In this document: positions 51,022 through 58,811 of the stretch, one piece after another | Numbering within the stretch: position 1 is the stretch's first letter | Layout: every line of letters begins with the position of its first letter | Source: UBA927 sp964361785 | GTDB lineage: Bacteria > Patescibacteriota > Microgenomatia > UBA10105 > UBA927 | NCBI GenBank assembly: GCA_964361785.1 | Contig: CAYIBX010000003.1 | Location: forward strand, 11,693 to 75,692 | Direction: 5' to 3' | Length of the DNA: 64,000 bases | The notes under the pieces: generated by a model | Told to the model about the DNA's origin: nothing | Database searches by the model: none | Seen by the model: only the letters and a program-made list of their open reading frames with translations | Translations under genes and position numbers: made by a program

Positions 51022-51314
51022 AATTATGGAGAAATCAAAAGTCGACCACGAACTTGGTGGGGCTTTTGGGCACAGTGGAAACATGGACCATTGTTCGCGT
51101 ACCACCTGCAGGATTTTCTGATCAAGCACCGTATGCAGTTGTTTTGGTTCGGTTAAAGTCCGGCCAATCTATAGAAGCGCAGTTGGTGGATTCGTATAAA
51201 GACGGTCAAATTGATGTGTATAAAGACATGAACGTACGAACTGTTATTCGCCGCATCACACATCCAGATAGTGATGGTGTGATATCATATGGAATTAAGG
51301 TGAAACCCATATGA
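51006..51314 (+). CDS. DUF35 OB-fold protein without zinc ribbon (thiolase/HMGCS bridge)
   Basis: 102 residues. The OB-fold signature GTVETWTIVRVPPAGFSDQAPYAVVLVRLKSG and MNVRTVIRRI match archaeal DUF35 proteins that hold thiolase and HMG-CoA synthase together. Archaeal homologues have an N-terminal Cys4 rubredoxin-like ribbon; this protein has no cysteine at all, and the region between LWRNQK and the OB fold is deleted. The gene overlaps the thiolase gene by 16 bases and the mevalonate kinase gene by 4, in the archaeal gene order. Bridging is inferred from this order and the OB fold. Confidence 0.85.
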   Translation: MQSPVKLWRNQKSTTNLVGLLGTVETWTIVRVPPAGFSDQAPYAVVLVRLKSGQSIEAQLVDSYKDGQIDVYKDMNVRTVIRRITHPDSDGVISYGIKVKPI

Positions 51315-52270
51315 AAAAAGTTGTTGTAACAGTTCCAGGAAAAGTACACCTTATGGGAGAGCATGCGGTTGTGTATGGTAAGCCTGCGCTTCTTGCGGCA
51401 ATAAATCTTCGACTGTCGGTAACCATTGAAGAACAACTCAAAAAATCTTCAACACCAGAAAAAATAATCATTATGTCTACCGAACCCACAGAACACGCGC
51501 GCTACGCAGTAGATTTTTTACTCGATCAGTTTAAGGTGAAAGATCCTACAGCATTTAAAATCATCATTGATTCGCAGATTCCTGCTGGGTTTCATCTAGG
51601 CTCATCTGCTGCGGTAGCCGTAGGATTATCGGGCGCGATGATGTATTTTTTCAAAAAATTATGGAATCCTATACGGATAAACGAACTCGCGTATGAAATC
51701 GAAAAAAAACAACATGGAAATCCATCAGGTGGAGATAACACAACCGTTACTGTTGGAGGATTTGTATGGTTTAGAAAAGAATTGGAATTTTTAAAAAGTA
51801 TTTGGCAGCTTCCATTTAAGCCACATGAATCTCTCAATCATTTTTTTCTTATTAACACCGGTCGACCCAAAGAAACCACAGGCGAAATGGTTGCAATGGT
51901 CAAAGAACACATACAAAAAGAACCAGAGCAAATGCAAAAATTATTGAATCTCAATGAGATTCAGGTGAAGCGTGTCACTGTCGCACTGAAAGAAGGCAAC
52001 GAGGCAGAGTTATTGGATGCGATGAAAGTTGGCGAGCGGACGCTTGAGGGGATGGGAGTGGTTAGTCAAAAAGCTATTCCTCTCATTCGAAAAATAGAAG
52101 AAGCAGGGGGTGCAGCGAAAATTCTTGGAGGAGGGGGAAAAGAAGAAGGAGTAGGGTTTTTGCTCTGTTATCATCGCAATCCCACTCAAGTAGAGGAAAT
52201 TTGTAAATCGTATGGATTTACTATACAGGAGATTGGACTCGGGGAAGAAGGAGTGAGACTAGAAAAATAG
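51311..52270 (+). CDS. mvk: Mevalonate kinase
   Basis: 319 residues, GHMP kinase fold. N-terminal VPGKVHLMGEHAVVYGKPAL, ATP loop IPAGFHLGSSAAVAVGL near residue 91, KKQHGNPSGGDNTTVTVGG near 136 (mevalonate kinase signature with catalytic Asp), and the C-terminal GGAAKILGGGGKEEGVGFLL. The HGNPSGxDN block distinguishes it from the second GHMP kinase gene, so I assign this as mevalonate kinase and the other as phosphomevalonate kinase. Confidence 0.88.
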   Translation: MKKVVVTVPGKVHLMGEHAVVYGKPALLAAINLRLSVTIEEQLKKSSTPEKIIIMSTEPTEHARYAVDFLLDQFKVKDPTAFKIIIDSQIPAGFHLGSSAAVAVGLSGAMMYFFKKLWNPIRINELAYEIEKKQHGNPSGGDNTTVTVGGFVWFRKELEFLKSIWQLPFKPHESLNHFFLINTGRPKETTGEMVAMVKEHIQKEPEQMQKLLNLNEIQVKRVTVALKEGNEAELLDAMKVGERTLEGMGVVSQKAIPLIRKIEEAGGAAKILGGGGKEEGVGFLLCYHRNPTQVEEICKSYGFTIQEIGLGEEGVRLEK

Positions 52271-52294
52271 TTATTGAAAGGAGATATACCAAAT

Positions 52295-52576
52295 ATGTCT
52301 AATATGGTAGATAGACCTACAGAAGAAGTACTTGCAGATTTGCAAAAATATGCCCAGGAGAATGAATGGTTTGCTAGTGGATTGAAGAAACATGGAAATG
52401 AATTGACCCAGGAATGGCTAACTCGTCGAGCTGAACAATACGCATTTAAGGGGCATCGCGTATTGAGAAAGCTTGTTCCGTCTGTAGCCAATCACTGGAG
52501 AACAGCGCACGAGCGGACAATTTTAAATGCACTCTGTGTTGTAACAGGCGTTTCAGACAAATCAGCAAAGTCATAA
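52295..52576 (+). CDS. Unknown 93-residue protein inside the mevalonate operon
   Basis: 93 residues: acidic N-terminal half (PTEEVLADLQKYAQENEWFA), then a basic, Arg/His-rich half (LTRRAEQYAFKGHRVLRKLV). Soluble and helical; no family recognised. It has a near-consensus Shine-Dalgarno (AAAGGAG, 9 bases before ATG 52295), unlike the overlapping starts of its neighbours, which suggests separate translation control. It sits between the two kinase genes, so a role in regulating or scaffolding the pathway is possible. Confidence 0.7.
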   Translation: MSNMVDRPTEEVLADLQKYAQENEWFASGLKKHGNELTQEWLTRRAEQYAFKGHRVLRKLVPSVANHWRTAHERTILNALCVVTGVSDKSAKS

Positions 52577-52585
52577 GTTTCCTCC

Positions 52586-53557
52586 ATGAAAAAAATAACT
52601 GTGTCTGCTCCCGGCAAGCTCATGTTGTTTGGCGAGCATGCGGTAGTCTATAACCGGTCGTGTTTGGTAACTGCTGTTGATCAGCGGATGAAGGCAACGG
52701 TAGAAATTACCGATGACAACATGTTCTGCCTTGATGCTCCGGAAGTAGACATTGCGGGATACCAAAAGCCGATGGACTGTTTGGGAACAGGCGAGATTCC
52801 TAGTGGTGCAAAATTCGTTGAATTTGCAGTTAAAAATTTTATTGAGAAATACCCATTGACGTACGGGGTCAAGGTGACCACAGCATCAGATTTTTCATCG
52901 CAGTTTGGATTCGGATCGTCTTCTGCTTCTACTGTTTGTGTGTTGAAGGCATTATCGGAATTATCAGGAAAAAAATTGGATAATAAAAAACTATTTGATC
53001 TTTCGTATAAAACAGTTTTAGATATTCAAGGTAAAGGATCGGGGTTTGATGTGGCAGCAGCTATTTATGGTGGGACTCTGTATTTTGTGACAGGCGGAAA
53101 AGTTATAGAGCCATTAACAATAAACGAAATATCCTTGGTCATTGGGTATACGGGCATAAAAGCGGATACGGTAACGATAATGGCCTCAGTTTTTGAAAAG
53201 ATGAAGGCACAACCAGAACGAGTGGAGAGAATCTATGACGCGATAGAAAAACTTACTGAAGATGCAAAGATAAAAATGCTCGAAGGAGACTGGGAACGTG
53301 TTGGAAAGTTTATGGATTTTAATCAGGAATATTTGCGCGATCTTGGAGTAAGTAGTGAAAAGTTAGAGGCGCTTATTGTCGCAGCCAAACAAGCGGGTGC
53401 ATTGGGCGCAAAACTTTCGGGCGCTGGGGGAGGCGACTGTATGATTGCGCTTGTAACCAATGACACAAAAAAAGCTGTTGAAGATGCGATAGAAAAGGTA
53501 GGTGGGCAAGTGCTGCCTCTTTCTATTAATGCTGCTGGTGTAAGGAGTGAGGTATGA
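52586..53557 (+). CDS. pmk: Phosphomevalonate kinase (GHMP family)
   Basis: 323 residues. SAPGKLMLFGEHAVVYNRS at the N-terminus, FGFGSSSASTVCVLKAL near residue 110, the DIQGKGSGFDVAAAIYGGTLYF block near 148, and KLSGAGGGDCMIAL near 283. The QGKGSGFDVA motif is that of phosphomevalonate kinases; the first kinase in the operon has the mevalonate kinase form. It would give mevalonate diphosphate. Assignments of the two kinases could be exchanged; the motif evidence favours this one. Confidence 0.8.
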   Translation: MKKITVSAPGKLMLFGEHAVVYNRSCLVTAVDQRMKATVEITDDNMFCLDAPEVDIAGYQKPMDCLGTGEIPSGAKFVEFAVKNFIEKYPLTYGVKVTTASDFSSQFGFGSSSASTVCVLKALSELSGKKLDNKKLFDLSYKTVLDIQGKGSGFDVAAAIYGGTLYFVTGGKVIEPLTINEISLVIGYTGIKADTVTIMASVFEKMKAQPERVERIYDAIEKLTEDAKIKMLEGDWERVGKFMDFNQEYLRDLGVSSEKLEALIVAAKQAGALGAKLSGAGGGDCMIALVTNDTKKAVEDAIEKVGGQVLPLSINAAGVRSEV

Positions 53558-54498
53558 AAGCGACGGCAGTAGCACCGGCAAACATTGCATTTATCAAATA
53601 CTGGGGGAAAAAGGATGCGAGCCGTCAAATTCCACGCAATTCATCTATTTCTATGAATCTGTCGGCGTGTACAACGACAACAACTGTAGAATTCTCAAAA
53701 GATTTTTCTACAGACACGATTTCAGAAGGATTTGATGCACAACGGATTATTAAACATATTGATCGATTACGGAGTCTTGTTGGGATAAATGAACGAGTTT
53801 GTGTCGCAACATCAAATAATTTTCCAGCTTCTTCTGGGATTGCCTCATCTGCTTCAGGGTTTGCGGCTTTAACAATTGCTGCTACTGCGGCACTTCATTT
53901 AAATCTCTCAGAGAAAGAATTATCAGCGCTAGCCCGATTAGGAAGCGGATCGGCATGCAGGAGTATTCCTGATGGATTTGTGAAATGGGACGGAGAATTT
54001 GCACATTCGCTGTATCCAGCTGATTATTGGGATCTTTGTGATATTGTGGCAATCGTTGAGAAAGCGAAGAAAAAAGTTTCGTCATCAAAAGGCCACGAAG
54101 CAGTAGAAACGAGCCCATTTTTCAAACAACGTCTGGATGCAATACCAAAAAGAATTCACAAGATCGAGTTGGCATTTCAAAAGAAAAATTTTCAATCGTT
54201 AGGCGAGATTATAGAAGAAGATTGCTTGGATATGCATCACGTGATGCAAACACAAACGCCTCCACTTATGTATTGGAACGATGCGACGAAACGTATTATG
54301 GAAGCAGTGAGAGATTGGAGAAAAAATGGCTTGTCGGTTTATTTTACGATTGACGCCGGACCAAATGTTCATTTGATTTGTGAAGGAAAAGATGAGGCAC
54401 GCGTTATTGAATCTTTAAAAAATATCAGTGGGGTAGAAGAAATTATTCTCAATAAACCGAGTAAGGGAGCACAGATAGTTTCTACGCACCTATTTTAG
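53554..54498 (+). CDS. mvaD: Diphosphomevalonate decarboxylase
   Basis: 314 residues. APANIAFIKYWGKKD at the start, NNFPASSGIASSASGFAAL near 90, GSGSACRSIPDG, and VYFTIDAGPNVHLI near 265 with the catalytic Asp. It decarboxylates mevalonate diphosphate to isopentenyl diphosphate, the end point of the operon. It overlaps the preceding gene by 4 bases (ATGA). All expected motifs are present. Confidence 0.94.
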   Translation: MKATAVAPANIAFIKYWGKKDASRQIPRNSSISMNLSACTTTTTVEFSKDFSTDTISEGFDAQRIIKHIDRLRSLVGINERVCVATSNNFPASSGIASSASGFAALTIAATAALHLNLSEKELSALARLGSGSACRSIPDGFVKWDGEFAHSLYPADYWDLCDIVAIVEKAKKKVSSSKGHEAVETSPFFKQRLDAIPKRIHKIELAFQKKNFQSLGEIIEEDCLDMHHVMQTQTPPLMYWNDATKRIMEAVRDWRKNGLSVYFTIDAGPNVHLICEGKDEARVIESLKNISGVEEIILNKPSKGAQIVSTHLF

Positions 54499-54509
54499 AT
54501 TATATGAAT

Positions 54510-54543
54510 ATATTAGCATGCTAACATGTTAGCATGCTAATAT
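54510..54543. promoter_or_regulatory. 34-base perfect palindrome upstream of uppS
   Basis: 17-base arms centred between 54526 and 54527, core GCTAACATGTTAGC within repeated AGCATGCT steps. It lies 15 bases before the uppS ATG, directly after the mvaD stop. Without a T tract it is not a typical terminator; size and symmetry suggest an operator or a strong mRNA hairpin. A related imperfect copy is at 62424-62453. Confidence 0.75.
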
Positions 54544-54558
54544 TCTCTATTCTTGTAT

Positions 54559-55245
54559 ATGAATACAAAAAAAATAATACCAAAACATATAGCAATCATT
54601 ATGGATGGCAACCGTCGGTGGGCAAAGGAGCGCGGCCTCCCTGTTTTGGCTGGGCACAAAAAAGTGGCTGATGATATCCTCATTCCTCTTGTGGAACACG
54701 CAGCGGACAGGGGTATTTCCTACATGACCTTTTGGGCATTTTCTACTGAGAATTGGCAAAGAGACATAGAAGAAGTGAGTGGCATCATGGAGATATTTCG
54801 CCATGTCATAAAAAAGCGTTGGCAAAGGCTCCATGAAAAGGGTGTGCGGATAAAGGTTATTGGCGACCTCTCCAAATTTTCTGATGATATTAGAGAGTCG
54901 ATGATTGCCGTGCAAGAACAGACAAAAAATAATAAAAAAATTACTGCTATGTTTGCTCTCAATTATGGAGGACGAGATGAGATACTTCGTGCAGTAAATA
55001 AAGCTATCAGACAAAAAAAGAAAGAAGCTGATGACTTTTCGCAGTTTTTAGATACAAAAGGAATCCCGGATCCTGACATTATTGTCCGTACGGGCGGAGA
55101 GCAGCGGCTAAGTGGGTTTTTGCCGTGGCAAGGAGTGTATAGCGAGCTTTATTTTCCGTTGTGGTACATGCCAGAATTTACGAGTGAGAAATTAGATGAT
55201 GTGATCAAAGAGTATGCAAATAGGCAGCGACGGTTTGGAAAATAA
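54559..55245 (+). CDS. uppS: Isoprenyl transferase, undecaprenyl diphosphate synthase-like
   Basis: 228 residues. IAIIMDGNRRWAKERGL near residue 10 (catalytic Asp-Gly-Asn-Arg), FWAFSTENWQR near 65, and the C-terminal PDIIVRTGGEQRLSGFLPWQGVYSELYF are the cis-prenyltransferase signature. It extends farnesyl diphosphate with IPP units to the C55 carrier used for peptidoglycan and polysaccharide assembly. ATG 54559 is preceded by a large palindrome. IPP isomerase and farnesyl diphosphate synthase genes are not in the window. Confidence 0.94.
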   Translation: MNTKKIIPKHIAIIMDGNRRWAKERGLPVLAGHKKVADDILIPLVEHAADRGISYMTFWAFSTENWQRDIEEVSGIMEIFRHVIKKRWQRLHEKGVRIKVIGDLSKFSDDIRESMIAVQEQTKNNKKITAMFALNYGGRDEILRAVNKAIRQKKKEADDFSQFLDTKGIPDPDIIVRTGGEQRLSGFLPWQGVYSELYFPLWYMPEFTSEKLDDVIKEYANRQRRFGK

Positions 55246-55246
55246 A

Positions 55247-55579
55247 TTAGAGAAATGATTGTTCAATAGAATTCCAACCAAAAATTATTCCCAAAAGCTG
55301 TACCATCCAATAGGCGGCAAAAATGAGGAAAAATCCAATTAAGGCATTCATTAAACGACCCTTTCCTGCCTCAAGTTGTTTTGGGTTACCAGCGGAGGTG
55401 AGCATAGTAAATCCGGAAGAGACAATCATCAAGAGTAATCCAAATCCCGCAAACGCGAATATATACGGAATTGCTGCTTGGACTATCTGACCAATTTTAG
55501 CATCAGCAAATGCAAATCCTGCGGGTCCTTCTACGGTATAGGATCCTATGTTTACTGATTGTGCAACTACCTTTTCCAT
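55247..55579 (-). CDS. T4SS pilin-like two-helix protein (separate pair, b)
   Basis: 110 residues. Helix 1 (IPYIFAFAGFGLLLMIVSSGFTML), loop TSAGNPKQLEAGKGRLMNA, helix 2 (LIGFFLIFAAYWMVQLLGIIFG). The SAGNPK loop is close to array copy 1 at 45904. It follows the next gene by 5 bases on the same strand and is convergent with uppS by 1 base. Pilin-like role inferred. Confidence 0.78.
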   Translation of the reverse strand: MEKVVAQSVNIGSYTVEGPAGFAFADAKIGQIVQAAIPYIFAFAGFGLLLMIVSSGFTMLTSAGNPKQLEAGKGRLMNALIGFFLIFAAYWMVQLLGIIFGWNSIEQSFL

Positions 55580-55584
55580 ACGCG

Positions 55585-56073
55585 TTATCCAAATTCGGGT
55601 ATTCCCAGTATATCTACACCAATAATTTTTAGGATAAAAATAGAAAATATGATAAGAAGAAGGCCCGAGATGGCGCCACCCAACAATTCTTTGGCTGCGT
55701 GAAGCTTTTCAGGATTGCCAGTCGACGTCATCGTCTGAAAGCCCGAGACGAGAATAATGAGAAACGCAAGGCCTCCACCGATACTAATGCCAAGCTTTAA
55801 AAAATTGGAGATAAAGTCGCTCGGATTGCCCCCTTTTCCAACGCACCCAAACGCTGTCCATGCGCCTCCACCGTCAAAACACGTCTTGCATAGGCTTTGA
55901 TTTCCATCTTTCAGAAAGCTGCAAGCTCCTGTGCCTGTTGAGGGGATTGTACCGCTTCCTGCTTTTGCGCCTGAAAGCCCTTGGGCGTACAGAGGTCGTG
56001 TAAACGTGCCTATAAGTGGCAATATGGCCACAAAGAGGAATATAGCAAGTCCCAACGGCATAAATCGTTTCAT
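55585..56073 (-). CDS. T4SS pilin-like protein with signal peptide and Cys-rich domain (separate pair, a)
   Basis: 162 residues. N-terminal signal peptide (LGLAIFLFVAILPLIG, then FTRPLYAQ), a Cys-rich stretch (CSFLKDGNQSLCKTC and a further Cys near residue 75), then helix 1 (GGGLAFLIILVSGFQTM), loop TSTGNPEKLHAAKELLGGA and helix 2 (GLLLIIFSIFILKIIG). The TSTGNPEKL loop marks it as an array relative with an added extracytoplasmic domain. TACACT (minus, 56081-56086) ends 7 bases before the ATG. Confidence 0.78.
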   Translation of the reverse strand: MKRFMPLGLAIFLFVAILPLIGTFTRPLYAQGLSGAKAGSGTIPSTGTGACSFLKDGNQSLCKTCFDGGGAWTAFGCVGKGGNPSDFISNFLKLGISIGGGLAFLIILVSGFQTMTSTGNPEKLHAAKELLGGAISGLLLIIFSIFILKIIGVDILGIPEFG

Positions 56074-56135
56074 CTTTATAAGTGTAGCAAAAAAAGTGGG
56101 TGAAAGGAAGATTTGTTTGTTACAATAGAGCTACT

Positions 56136-57908
56136 ATGGCGTCATTTTTCCGATGTGTTGTTGTTTTCGTTCTATTCGTTTGTAGCTTACTCTTTCTCCC
56201 GCAGGTGTTTGCTGAGGAGTGTGACACTTCCCGTTTGTCTTCGATGAATGAGGGTGACGTCGTTTCCATGATGCAGAAGTGTCAGTCGGCTTGGAATCAA
56301 ATGGAGGCTGCCAAAAAGCCACATGTGGATGCCCTCAAAAAAATGGAAGCAGACATAAAGCTTTTCCAATTGAAAATAAAGAGTATAGAAGCTGATGTGA
56401 TAAAAAAGACTGCAGCAATCGTAGATGGTGAAAAAGAGCTTTCGGGATTTATGACGCTTGCCGTCAGGCGTATCGCCACCTTATATCGGAGGACGGTATC
56501 GTACAATCCTCTGCTACCGTTTCTTACAGGCGCCAACGTTGGGTCTGTACTTCGGGCATTTACCTATCAACACAAAGTGATCAACGAGGATAAAAAGGCT
56601 ATCGCCCAAACGGCAGTTTCCATACAAGGTCTTCAGACTAAAAAGATCCAACTTGAAAGTCAAAAAACGAGCCTTGCATTTTTAAAAGAAGAAACAGATA
56701 AACGTGCGATTTCTGTTCGTAAATTGGTGGGTGATGCGGAAGCGTATCAGAGCAAATTAACCTCTGCCATTGGTGCACTCTCAGCCAGACAACAGTCCTT
56801 TTTGGCGCAAAAACTTTCGGGTCTTAACCTTCCTACGAGTTTGGGAGCAGGACCACTTTTTTGTACAGATGATAGAAAGCTTGATCCTAGATTTAGTCCA
56901 GCTTTCGCATTTTTTACCTTTGGCATACCGCATCGTGTGGGTATGAATCAGTATGGGGCGCTGGGGCGAGCACAAAAAGGAGATTCTGCGGAACAAATTC
57001 TTTCTGCATATTTTCAAAACTTTGTGTTTCAAAATGGCAAAGAGAATGAAAACGTCGTGGTAAACGGAACGAATGAATTTGGTCAGTCGTTTGGGAATGA
57101 GTCTATGAATGTGGAGGAGTATTTAAAACACCTTTATGAAATGCCACCTGGGTGGGACAGTAAAGCACTACAAGCACAAGCTATCGCTGCTCGTTCATAC
57201 GCGTTGGCAGAAATGAAAGCAAAGGGTTATGTGTATCCAAGTCAAAAAGATCAGGTGGTGAAAAAAGAACTAAACGCACAAAGTTGGATCGACGCTGTGG
57301 GCGCCACGAGAGGCAAAATTATGGCGCAAGGGGGGTCACCCATTAAAGCATGGTTTGCATCTACATCTGGCGGATACACATTTACATCAGCTGATGTGTG
57401 GGGTGGCGATAGATCGTGGACTAAACGATTGAAAGACACCAATGGTGATGTGACAAGTTTTACAGATTTACTCTCTAAGTCGTATGACAAAGAATCACCA
57501 TGTTTTTATGCAGCACAAGGGTATCGCAATGAATTTGGTAAGTCAGCATGGTTAAAGAGCGAAGAAGTGGCAGATATCGCAAACGTCATACTGTTGGTTC
57601 GTAAAGATTCAGGAATTCGCGAACATCTCTATCAGATAGATAAGTCAAATCCAAGCGGCACAGACACATGGGATAAAGCCCGTGTGCGTCAAGAATTGCA
57701 AAGCAGAGGGAGCACCCCATTTTCAAGTGTTTCGTCTGTGTCAGCAAATGGGGTTGATTGGGGAAACGGTATTACCACGAGTGTGACCGTGGTAGGAGAT
57801 GCGGGGTCGCAGTCTTTTGATGGAGCAGAGTTTAAAAGTTTTTTTAATCTTCGTGCGCCAGCAAACATTCAGATTGTCGGTCCCTTGTTTAATGTAGAGA
57901 AAAAATAA
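56136..57908 (+). CDS. Secreted SpoIID-domain protein with coiled-coil N-terminus
   Basis: 590 residues from ATG 56136. Signal peptide (RCVVVFVLFVCSLLFLPQVFA, cleavage near residue 26), a coiled coil from about 55 to 235 (as in EnvC/CwlO-type proteins), then the SpoIID/LytB domain: PHRVGMNQYGALGRAQ near 275, SKALQAQAIAARSYAL near 355, and STSGGYTFTSADVWGG near 410. SpoIID proteins are lytic transglycosylases that cut denuded glycan strands. TACAAT ends 9 bases before the ATG. It is divergent from two pilin-like genes, so remodelling wall for the secretion apparatus is possible; division is an alternative. Confidence 0.85.
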   Translation: MASFFRCVVVFVLFVCSLLFLPQVFAEECDTSRLSSMNEGDVVSMMQKCQSAWNQMEAAKKPHVDALKKMEADIKLFQLKIKSIEADVIKKTAAIVDGEKELSGFMTLAVRRIATLYRRTVSYNPLLPFLTGANVGSVLRAFTYQHKVINEDKKAIAQTAVSIQGLQTKKIQLESQKTSLAFLKEETDKRAISVRKLVGDAEAYQSKLTSAIGALSARQQSFLAQKLSGLNLPTSLGAGPLFCTDDRKLDPRFSPAFAFFTFGIPHRVGMNQYGALGRAQKGDSAEQILSAYFQNFVFQNGKENENVVVNGTNEFGQSFGNESMNVEEYLKHLYEMPPGWDSKALQAQAIAARSYALAEMKAKGYVYPSQKDQVVKKELNAQSWIDAVGATRGKIMAQGGSPIKAWFASTSGGYTFTSADVWGGDRSWTKRLKDTNGDVTSFTDLLSKSYDKESPCFYAAQGYRNEFGKSAWLKSEEVADIANVILLVRKDSGIREHLYQIDKSNPSGTDTWDKARVRQELQSRGSTPFSSVSSVSANGVDWGNGITTSVTVVGDAGSQSFDGAEFKSFFNLRAPANIQIVGPLFNVEKK

Positions 57909-57933
57909 TTGAGTTGTAGTACAATAAGTTGCG

Positions 57934-58566
57934 ATGCGATCACAACGACCATTGGAAATAGCAGAAACGCCCCCCTCGCCAAAAAGGTCATTTATTCCAA
58001 GCGATAAGACGCGTTCTATTATGTCTCCACTTACTTGTTTTGCGGTGAGTCCAGAGGGTGTGCGATTTGAGACGCAAGAAAAGGATGAGGAAGTCATTTT
58101 GTTTTTGCGACAGCACCCTATCTTTTTATTGCCATCATTATGTATTGTCATCATTCTTATGTTGGCGCCAATACTCATACTGCCTTCATTTTTTGGGACG
58201 CTGATCGTGCCATTTGAGGTGCCTGCTCGCTATATCGTATTAGGAACAGCTTTTTGGTACGTCATGACGTTTGGTGTCGCGATAACAAGTTTTTTACGTT
58301 GGTTTTTTAATATCTACATTGTCACTCAGCGTCGCATTATTGATATAGATTTTCTTCACCTTCTCTATAAAGAATTTTCAGAAGCGCGTATCGATAAGGT
58401 GCAAGATTTGAGTTTCAAATCAGGGGGCATTTTTGCAGCATTTTTTGATTATGGTGATGTGGTCGTACAGACTGCGGGAGACACGCCAAACATAGATTTT
58501 ACCGGTGTACCGAAGCCAGCTAAAGTCGTTGAGACGATTAGTGAATTGATTACAAGTCAAAAATAA
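57934..58566 (+). CDS. bPH2-domain membrane protein (YdbS/YdbT-like)
   Basis: 210 residues. A Pro/Arg-rich N-terminus, then two membrane helices (IFLLPSLCIVIILMLAPILIL; YVMTFGVAITSFLRWFF), and a C-terminal PH-like domain beginning IYIVTQRRIIDIDFLHLLYKEFSEARIDKVQDL, which is the bPH2/YdbS pattern. Ending in a basic tail. Function in bacteria is unclear. TACAAT lies 8 bases before the ATG. It is followed by a small membrane gene after 1 base. Confidence 0.8.
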   Translation: MRSQRPLEIAETPPSPKRSFIPSDKTRSIMSPLTCFAVSPEGVRFETQEKDEEVILFLRQHPIFLLPSLCIVIILMLAPILILPSFFGTLIVPFEVPARYIVLGTAFWYVMTFGVAITSFLRWFFNIYIVTQRRIIDIDFLHLLYKEFSEARIDKVQDLSFKSGGIFAAFFDYGDVVVQTAGDTPNIDFTGVPKPAKVVETISELITSQK

Positions 58567-58567
58567 T

Positions 58568-58780
58568 ATGGATGTCACAACCGTTACTTTTATCGTGATT
58601 AAATGGCTCGTCGTATTTGGCCTTGCCATGTATAGTTTGTTTGCAGTCGTTATTATACGGCAAGAACAACTTATGGCAATTGTTTTGGAAGAGGCGTTTG
58701 AGCCAGTTCTTCGATTGGCAACGTTTATCCATCTTATTGCCTCTGTTGCGCTATTTATTGCTGCGATTTTACTTCTCTAG
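58568..58780 (+). CDS. Small two-helix membrane protein
   Basis: 70 residues: helix 1 (TFIVIKWLVVFGLAMYSLFAVVII, residues 6-29), a short acidic loop (RQEQLMAIVLEEAFEPVL), helix 2 (IHLIASVALFIAAILLL). Starts 1 base after the PH-domain gene and is probably its partner. No family recognised. Confidence 0.7.
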   Translation: MDVTTVTFIVIKWLVVFGLAMYSLFAVVIIRQEQLMAIVLEEAFEPVLRLATFIHLIASVALFIAAILLL

Positions 58781-58811
58781 CGATTTTTTTGATACTATTA
58801 ACGTTAGTAGT

